Shown here one piece after another: positions 7,587 to 10,952 of a stretch of DNA of 10,952 nucleotides. The position numbers and the translations under genes are program-made. This DNA is from Clostridiales bacterium (GTDB lineage Bacteria > Bacillota > Clostridia > Oscillospirales > JAAYXM01). Positions within the stretch are counted from its first letter, which is position 1; every line of letters starts with the position of its first letter. Below the pieces are notes generated by a model that saw only the letters and a list, made by a program, of their open reading frames with translations, was not told the DNA's origin and ran no database searches. The stretch spans positions 1-10,952 of the forward strand of contig JAAYXM010000005.1 in the NCBI GenBank assembly GCA_012515925.1. Reading direction: 5' to 3'.

Positions 7587-8207
7587 ATGAATATTATCCG
7601 GGATTTTATTCCGTCGGGAAAGATTAATCGCCCGGGGCGAAGCAACCCGATGAAATATATCACAATCCACGAGACGGGAAACACGGCCAATGGGGCGACC
7701 GCGAAATCGCACGCGAGCTATTTAAAAAACTTAAACAGCAAGGTTTCATGGCATTACACGGTTGACGACAAGGAGATATACCAGCATATCCCGGACAACG
7801 AGGACGCGTTTCACGCGGGCGACGGGTCGGGGCCCGGGAACCGTAAATCAATCGGTATTGAAATCTGTGTTAATTCGGACGGCGATTTCGGCAAGGCATG
7901 CAAAAACGCGGCATGGCTTGTCAGACATCTTTCGGCCTGTTACAGTATCCCGATTGAAAACGTGGTGCAGCACTACCGCTGGAACGGGAAAAACTGCCCG
8001 AAAACGCTCCGTGCCCGCGGCTGGGACGGTTTTATTAAAATGTGCAAGGAGGAGACACCGGTGGAGGATAATAACAAGCCCTCCCCCTGGGCCAAAGAGG
8101 CATGGGAGAAGGCGGTAAAAAAAGGCATCACGGACGGCACGCGTCCGAAGGACACGGCTACCCGCGAGGAGGTAATTCTGATGCTCTCGCGGGCCGGAGT
8201 GATATGA
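7587..8207 (+). CDS. Phage endolysin: N-acetylmuramoyl-L-alanine amidase (Amidase_2) with C-terminal SLH-like repeat, 206 aa
   Basis: The enzyme cuts the amide bond between N-acetylmuramic acid and L-alanine of peptidoglycan to release phage progeny. The Amidase_2 domain covers about residues 15-152. Likely zinc ligands are His28 (in YITIHETGN), His129 (in VQHYRWNGKNCP) and Cys137. Glu92 in IGIEICVN is the likely catalytic acid, as in CwlA/PlyL-type amidases. After a short acidic and Pro-containing linker, residues 166-206 (WAKEAWEKAVKKGITDG, then ATREEVILML) form one SLH-like repeat that would bind the cell wall. ATG 7587 has AAGAGGG at 7571-7577; the frame is open further upstream, but that part is holin sequence in another frame. 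The stop TGA is shared with the first ATGAAAT of the hairpin array. One SLH repeat is fewer than the usual three of S-layer proteins but is plausible in a compact endolysin. Confidence 0.92.
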   Translation: MNIIRDFIPSGKINRPGRSNPMKYITIHETGNTANGATAKSHASYLKNLNSKVSWHYTVDDKEIYQHIPDNEDAFHAGDGSGPGNRKSIGIEICVNSDGDFGKACKNAAWLVRHLSACYSIPIENVVQHYRWNGKNCPKTLRARGWDGFIKMCKEETPVEDNNKPSPWAKEAWEKAVKKGITDGTRPKDTATREEVILMLSRAGVI

Positions 8208-8340
8208 AATATTGCCTGAGCAATATGAAATAATCCTTTGGATTATGAAATACCGAACAAAGTTCGGCATGAAATAAGAATCGTTCCTTCCGGAACGATT
8301 CTTGCTGCAAAAAGACCTGTCATATGACAGGCCTTTTTGC
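8204..8340 (+). repeat. Hairpin array 1: four palindromes spaced by the heptamer ATGAAAT, ending in a long terminator-like hairpin
   Basis: ATGAAAT occurs at 8204-8210, 8225-8231, 8245-8251 and 8269-8275. After each copy comes a different palindrome: ATTGC/GCAAT (8211-8224, loop CTGA), AATCC/GGATT (8232-8244, loop TTT), CCGAAC/GTTCGG (8253-8267, loop AAA), and a 12-bp stem with arms 8276-8287 and 8292-8303 (loop TTCC). Three bases later lies the long hairpin 8307-8340. Start-to-start distances of the heptamer are 21, 20 and 24 bp, close to two DNA helical turns. The stems differ in sequence yet all keep pairing, so structure appears to be maintained rather than sequence. The array fills the whole gap between the endolysin stop and tRNA-Pro. 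I know no established name for it. Confidence 0.85.
8307..8340. terminator. Bidirectional terminator hairpin between endolysin and tRNA-Pro
   Basis: GCAAAAAG (8307-8314) pairs with CTTTTTGC (8333-8340). After one A/C mismatch, CCTGTC (8316-8321) pairs with GACAGG (8326-8331) around an ATAT loop. The A-tract in one arm and the T-tract in the other allow termination in both directions. For the - strand it begins two bases after the encoded CCA of tRNA-Pro; for the + strand it closes the phage late operon. The same design (GCAAARAG...CTYTTTGC) follows tRNA-Arg at 9834-9870. Confidence 0.8.
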
Positions 8341-8342
8341 AA

Positions 8343-8419
8343 TGGTCGGGTTGACAGGATTTGAACCTGCGGCCTCTGCGTCCCGAACGCAGCGCTCTAC
8401 CAAACTGAGCCACAACCCG
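8343..8419 (-). tRNA. tRNA-Pro (anticodon CGG), CCA encoded
   Basis: Read on the - strand the gene folds as a full cloverleaf. The acceptor CGGGTTG (8413-8419) pairs with CAACCCG (8347-8353), with discriminator A and an encoded CCA (8343-8345). The anticodon arm is CTGCG-TTCGGGA-CGCAG, giving anticodon CGG for proline codon CCG. The T arm carries GTTCAAATC. Its 3' end points at the phage genes, the arrangement left when an integrase uses a tRNA 3' end as attachment site. It has its own promoter at 8439-8467. Confidence 0.97.
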
Positions 8420-8438
8420 CGGTATAACCACTTGATAA

Positions 8439-8467
8439 ATTATAAGTTCAATATCATTCTATGTCAA
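8439..8467 (-). promoter_or_regulatory. Consensus sigma-A promoter of tRNA-Pro
   Basis: On the - strand, TTGACA (8462-8467) and TATAAT (8439-8444) are separated by exactly 17 bp, a perfect match to the housekeeping consensus. The -10 box lies 20 bp before the tRNA 5' end. The -35 box is part of an inverted repeat: ACCACTTGA (8427-8435) matches TCAAGTGGT (8464-8472). This could be chance or a regulator or structure site. Confidence 0.9.
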
Positions 8468-8522
8468 GTGGTATTTTTCTTTACCCGCCGCGCATGAAAA
8501 TTGCATGTTAAATTAAGACCCT

Positions 8523-8556
8523 GCTGTCCCCTCCCCCTCTGGGGTAGGGGGACAGC
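8523..8556. terminator. GC-rich inverted repeat, possible terminator of the EamA gene
   Basis: GCTGTCCCC (8523-8531) pairs with GGGGACAGC (8548-8556), and an inner CCCC/GGGG pair can extend the hairpin. It lies about 26 bp past the stop of the permease gene on the - strand, where a terminator is expected. It lacks a good T-run, so it may instead be a dispersed GC palindrome; a related pyrimidine-rich palindrome occurs at 9717-9740. Confidence 0.5.
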
Positions 8557-8581
8557 GACAATTATTTCTACAACTTGCGCT

Positions 8582-9468
8582 TTATCCGCCGCGCTTTAAT
8601 GCCTTGTCTCCGAACAGCACCATGGCAATCCCCGCGATAACCAGCAGCGTTCCGAATATCAGATAAGGCGTAATCGGCTCGTTTATGAATACCGCCGCTA
8701 TTATGCTCGCGAGTACCGGCTTTAAAAAGAACGTAAGAGAGCCTTTGCTCGCGCCGATAAGCTGTAAGCCTAAAAAGTAAGTGAGATACGCGAGGCCGGT
8801 TACGAAAACAGCTAAATATAAAACCTGCGGCAAAACCGCGGCAGGGAATAAAAACGTCGGCTTCTTAAACACAAGCAGGAACGGCAGAAGCGCAAGGCTT
8901 CCGAATATAAACGAATAAGAGTTCATCTTAAGGCTTCCGAGACGCATCGCGCTGCCGCGCCCTAAAACCGTATACAGCCCGTAAACGACGGCGCTTAAAA
9001 GCGCAAGCAGCGGGCTTATGATATCCCCGGCCGCGCCGAGCTTGTCGGCGAAACACACGAATATGCCTATAAGGCCGATAATCAGCCCGAATATCTTTGA
9101 TGTGCTGATTTTTTCTTTTTCGATTATCGCGGAAAACAGCGCCACGAATATGGGGTTCGCGCTGAAATCACGGCCGCGAGCGCCGCGCTCGCGCCAGGGC
9201 GAAAAACCGCGATTTGCAAGGCGTTCATGCTTATTCCGACGTTTAACACGCCGATTCCCAGAAGGCGCGCCGCGTCCTTTAACGAGATAGAGATGTCGCG
9301 TTTGGCGAGCAAAATAATAAACAGCACAACACCGCCGAGCAGGAATCGGAGAAATGTGCATTGAAATGCGTCAAGCCCGGCCGCGGCTGTTTTGCTGACC
9401 GTTTCAAAGGTACTGAACAGAATAACGGTTATCAGTATGTATAAATAACCTATTCTTGTCTCTTTCAA
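8582..9468 (-). pseudogene. EamA/DMT-family permease, broken by a 1-bp frameshift
   Basis: This encodes a drug/metabolite-transporter superfamily membrane protein with about ten helices in two EamA halves. The substrate cannot be told. The N-terminal part (from TTG 9468, KETRIGYLYILITVILF) reads normally to about residue 100 (SAALAAVIS), then goes out of frame and stops at 9124. The C-terminal part continues in another frame (SANPIFVALFSAIIEKEKIS onward) to TAA 8582-8584. One extra T in the - strand run ATTTC (A-run 9165-9167 on the + strand) would restore VIFSANPIFVALF, the usual EamA text, and give about 295 aa, a normal family length. The TTG start has GGTGAT upstream; an ATG at 9516 overlaps the tRNA-Ser terminator. 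The break may be a true inactivation or a homopolymer sequencing error. Confidence 0.88.
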
Positions 9469-9490
9469 GTAATCACCCGTTTCTATTTTT

Positions 9491-9520
9491 ATAAACAAAA
9501 GGACAATGGTCTCCATTGTC
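9491..9520 (-). terminator. Rho-independent terminator of tRNA-Ser
   Basis: On the - strand an 8-bp stem GACAATGG/CCATTGTC (arms 9513-9520 and 9502-9509, 3-nt loop) is followed by CTTTTGTTTAT. It lies about 18 bp past the encoded CCA of tRNA-Ser and just upstream of the permease start. The permease therefore seems to be separately transcribed or served by read-through. Confidence 0.82.
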
Positions 9521-9538
9521 TCGGTAGGGTTAGAAATA

Positions 9539-9627
9539 TGGCGGAGAGAAAGGGATTCGAACCCTTGGCCCCTTGCGGGGTCACTGGTTTTCAAGACCAG
9601 CTCCTTAAACCACTCGGACATCTCTCC
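9539..9627 (-). tRNA. tRNA-Ser (anticodon UGA), CCA encoded
   Basis: On the - strand the acceptor GGAGAGA (9621-9627) pairs with TCTCTCC (9543-9549). The anticodon arm CTGGT-CTTGAAA-ACCAG gives anticodon TGA for codon UCA. A long variable arm (CCCC-GCAA-GGGG) marks a class II serine tRNA. Discriminator G is followed by an encoded CCA (9539-9541). The D arm carries the GTGGTTTAAGG pattern usual for tRNA-Ser. Confidence 0.97.
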
Positions 9628-9646
9628 GTATAAGCGGACAAAATGA

Positions 9647-9675
9647 ATTTTAGCAGATAAGATAAGGCTTGTCAA
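9647..9675 (-). promoter_or_regulatory. Sigma-A promoter of tRNA-Ser
   Basis: On the - strand, TTGACA (9670-9675) and TAAAAT (9647-9652) are spaced by 17 bp. The -10 box is 20 bp before the tRNA 5' end, the same geometry as for tRNA-Pro. Confidence 0.88.
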
Positions 9676-9716
9676 GGTGTTGCGCGGGCGTAAATCCGCA
9701 GATTTTGTCCCGTATT

Positions 9717-9740
9717 TCCCCTGTTCGGGGGAGCAGGGGA
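9717..9740. repeat. Small GC-rich palindrome
   Basis: TCCCCTG (9717-9723) is the reverse complement of CAGGGGA (9734-9740), with a 10-nt G-rich loop. It lies between the tRNA-Ser promoter and hairpin array 2, in a stretch with no gene. In composition it resembles the palindrome at 8523-8556. No function is apparent. Confidence 0.45.
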
Positions 9741-9769
9741 GAGGTGAGAGAAAAAAGATATTTACATTA

Positions 9770-9832
9770 ATACGCGAAGCATATTTCATGCGCGCAAGCG
9801 CATTTTACTCGTTCCGAAGGGACGAATTTCAT
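9770..9832 (-). repeat. Hairpin array 2: palindromes spaced by ATGAAAT, opposite orientation
   Basis: Read on the - strand away from tRNA-Arg the order is as follows. First ATGAAAT (9826-9832) and a hairpin at 9809-9825 (TCGTCCC-TTC-GGAACGA, one mismatch). Then GTAAAAT (9802-9808, a variant heptamer) and a hairpin at 9790-9801 (GCGC stem). Last ATGAAAT (9783-9789) and a weak hairpin at 9770-9782 (ATGC/GTAT with a G-U pair). Heptamer pitch is 24 and 19 bp. The hairpin at 9809-9825 is nearly identical to the core of array 1's fourth hairpin (8281-8298) and lies in the same orientation relative to the heptamer. This supports common descent. The array directly continues the terminator hairpin 9834-9870. 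Confidence 0.8.
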
Positions 9833-9833
9833 T

Positions 9834-9870
9834 GCAAAGAGAGCCTTGCATAACGCAAGGCTCTCTTTGC
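9834..9870 (-). terminator. Long perfect hairpin terminator of tRNA-Arg
   Basis: A 16-bp perfect stem, GCAAAGAGAGCCTTGC (9834-9849) and its reverse complement (9855-9870), encloses a 5-nt loop. It begins one base after the encoded CCA of tRNA-Arg. There is no separate U-run; as in the hairpin after tRNA-Pro, the U-rich stretch is inside the 3' arm (CTCTCTTTGC). Confidence 0.75.
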
Positions 9871-9871
9871 A

Positions 9872-9947
9872 TGGCACGCCCGGAGGGACTCGAACCCCCA
9901 ACCCTGTGCCCCGGAAACACATGCTCTATCCTTTGAGCCACGGGCGC
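9872..9947 (-). tRNA. tRNA-Arg (anticodon CCG), CCA encoded
   Basis: On the - strand the acceptor GCGCCCG (9941-9947) pairs with CGGGCGT (9876-9882, one G-U). The anticodon arm TGTGT-TTCCGGG-GCACA gives anticodon CCG for codon CGG. The T arm carries GGTTCGAGTCC. Discriminator G precedes an encoded CCA (9872-9874). Confidence 0.96.
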
Positions 9948-9962
9948 TTGTTGTGCTCAAAT

Positions 9963-9991
9963 ATTATAGCAGACAAAGCGGCGGTTGTAAA
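9963..9991 (-). promoter_or_regulatory. Sigma-A promoter of tRNA-Arg
   Basis: On the - strand, TTTACA (9986-9991) and TATAAT (9963-9968) are spaced by 17 bp, and the -10 box is 16 bp before the tRNA 5' end. An AAAAGGG/CCCTTTT inverted repeat lies just upstream (about 9995-10016). Confidence 0.85.
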
Positions 9992-10016
9992 GCAAAAAGG
10001 GCGAAAGGTCCCTTTT

Positions 10017-10091
10017 ATGCCCGAACAAGGCGGAAAAATAATTCTTGAAATTGTGGTCCCGGATGTGTTTATCCGCGTGGAAGAAGAATAG
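10017..10091 (+). CDS. Possible 24-aa small ORF, uncertain
   Basis: ATG 10017 follows AAAGG (10004-10008) at normal spacing and encodes MPEQGGKIILEIVVPDVFIR followed by VEEE. The alternating hydrophobic text looks more protein-like than the surrounding noise. The 257-bp gap between tRNA-Arg and the next gene otherwise holds only promoters. It could be a real small protein, the remnant of a decayed gene, or chance. No family is recognised. Confidence 0.2.
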   Translation: MPEQGGKIILEIVVPDVFIRVEEE

Positions 10092-10137
10092 AATTTATAT
10101 ATTAGACTTATGCGGGAAACCTTTTATTGATTTCGAA

Positions 10138-10166
10138 TTGATATTTCAGGTATATAGGTGTAAAAT
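10138..10166 (+). promoter_or_regulatory. Sigma-A promoter of the ceramidase-fold gene
   Basis: TTGATA (10138-10143) and TAAAAT (10161-10166) are spaced by 17 bp. The predicted start of transcription is about 30 bp before ATG 10205, leaving a short leader with the ribosome-binding site GGAGG at 10193-10197. Confidence 0.75.
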
Positions 10167-10204
10167 GTGTGAAAACACGTTTTTCGCGTTATGGAGGATT
10201 AATT

Positions 10205-10952
10205 ATGTTTTATTGCGGTTTCTTTGAAAGTGATATAACCCCGCATATCGGAAGCATTATACCCGGGAGCTTCGGCGCACGCCGCAGCAAGGGCGTCAGA
10301 GACAGGCTGTATGCGCGGGCTTTTGTCGCGTCAAAAGACGGTGCGCATGCCGCCATGGTCGTAATTGACGCTTGCGGGATAACAAAGGATATTACGGACA
10401 GGATTCGAAGGCGCGTTTGCGAGTATACACCGCTTATGCAGGAACAAATCCTGGTTATGGCCACGCATACGCATTCGGGCGGACCGACGCTCAACTGGGG
10501 TGAGCAGGTGCGTCGGGATGAGTTTTACATAGATAACCTTGTTGTTTACGCGTCCGACGCGTTGATAAATGCCTGGAACAATAAAAAACCGTCGGTAATC
10601 AGGCTTGGGAATTCGGAAATGCACGGCTATTCGTTTATACGTGTTTATGAAATGAAGGACGGCTCGCTTAAAACCAATCCCGGTATGAAAAATCCGGACG
10701 TCGTGCGCCCGCACGGCGAGATTGACCCTGAGGTACTGGTGCTTTATGTCGAGCAGGACGGAAAACCTGCCGGGGCGGTGGTCAACTTTGCATGCCACCC
10801 GGCAATTGTTTGCGGGGAAATGTCGTCAGGCGATTTCATAAGCGAGCTGTCGTATGAAATGAAACGGCTATACGGCGGAGAATTTGTCACGTTATTCATA
10901 AACGGCGCCTGCGGAAATATCAACCATATTAACATAAACGATGATGATACCG
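10205..10952 (+). CDS. Neutral/alkaline ceramidase-fold protein, N-terminal part (runs off the window)
   Basis: The first 249 residues are visible, with no signal peptide. The family is suggested by three landmarks in the right order. VMATHTHSGG (residues 84-93, His88 and His90) matches the zinc histidine motif. NFACHPAIV (His198) matches the second metal histidine. FINGACGNINHI (231-242) matches the nucleophile loop. In true neutral ceramidases this loop reads G-D-V-S-P-N with a catalytic serine; here the matching residue is Asn240. The protein may therefore act on something other than ceramide or use another nucleophile. Such ceramidase-like proteins occur in gut Clostridia with no known role. 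The start ATG 10205 has GGAGG seven bases upstream and its own promoter. The family call is good; the activity is unknown. Confidence 0.82.
   Translation, partial: MFYCGFFESDITPHIGSIIPGSFGARRSKGVRDRLYARAFVASKDGAHAAMVVIDACGITKDITDRIRRRVCEYTPLMQEQILVMATHTHSGGPTLNWGEQVRRDEFYIDNLVVYASDALINAWNNKKPSVIRLGNSEMHGYSFIRVYEMKDGSLKTNPGMKNPDVVRPHGEIDPEVLVLYVEQDGKPAGAVVNFACHPAIVCGEMSSGDFISELSYEMKRLYGGEFVTLFINGACGNINHININDDDT

Noticed and set aside
8204..8340. CRISPR array reading of the ATGAAAT repeats
   Set aside because: The repeat is only 7 bp and the intervening segments are palindromes of 13-28 bp, not unique spacers; no cas gene is present.
8204..8340. Integron attC-like site
   Set aside because: The hairpins are short, separate and tandem; no paired R/L boxes with the GTT core arrangement are seen, and no integron integrase is present.
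8243..8431. 62-aa - strand frame with AQFGRALRSGRRGRRFKSCQ
   Set aside because: This is the translated tRNA-Pro sequence, a well-known spurious protein.
9517..9789. N-terminal extension of the permease frame across tRNA-Ser
   Set aside because: The text MSEWFKELVLKTSDPARGQG is translated tRNA-Ser; a terminator separates it from the permease start.
9846..10016. N-terminal part of an open frame over tRNA-Arg (text like GTPGGTRTPNPVPRKH)
   Set aside because: It is the translated antisense strand of the tRNA gene, a common false gene; only the last 24 codons could be a separate small ORF.

Overview
The window joins a bacteriophage late-gene block (about 1-8207, all + strand) to ordinary bacterial chromosome (about 8340-10952). 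The host looks like a Clostridia-type member of the Bacillota. The signs are a phage holin of the toxin-secretion/lysis type, an amidase endolysin ending in an SLH-like repeat, strong GGAGG ribosome-binding sites, consensus sigma-A promoters, CCA-encoding tRNA genes and moderate GC content. The species cannot be read from this sequence.

Phage part. A capsid-region gene enters from the left edge and ends at 133. It is followed by an unusual 120-bp intergenic stretch (heptamer tandem repeats, a 14-bp stem-loop and two small twin hairpins). Then comes a tightly packed late operon: an unrecognised 155-aa protein, a gp4-like head-tail adaptor, a 568-aa gp10/nozzle-like hub protein, a coiled-coil tail protein, a 68-aa protein, a probable receptor-binding fibre, a large Ala/Gly-rich protein (possibly an ejection protein), a holin and an endolysin. 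The adaptor and hub with no tape-measure, tail-tube or baseplate genes suggest a short-tailed (podovirus-like) particle. No integrase, repressor or terminase lies in the window, so whether this is an intact prophage cannot be decided here.

Chromosome part. Three single tRNA genes lie on the - strand: Pro(CGG), Ser(UGA) and Arg(CCG). Each has its own sigma-A promoter with a 17-bp spacer. Between Pro and Ser lies an EamA/DMT-family permease gene broken by a single 1-bp frameshift. On the far right a ceramidase-fold gene starts on the + strand from its own promoter and runs off the window.

The most unusual structure is a pair of hairpin arrays, at 8204-8340 and 9770-9870. Short palindromes of different sequence are strung together by a constant heptamer ATGAAAT with a pitch of about 19-24 bp. 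Both arrays abut the terminator hairpin of a tRNA gene, but with opposite heptamer polarity relative to that tRNA. They share one related hairpin, so they look like two copies of one dispersed element family. The first copy starts inside the stop codon of the phage endolysin, at the phage/chromosome junction.
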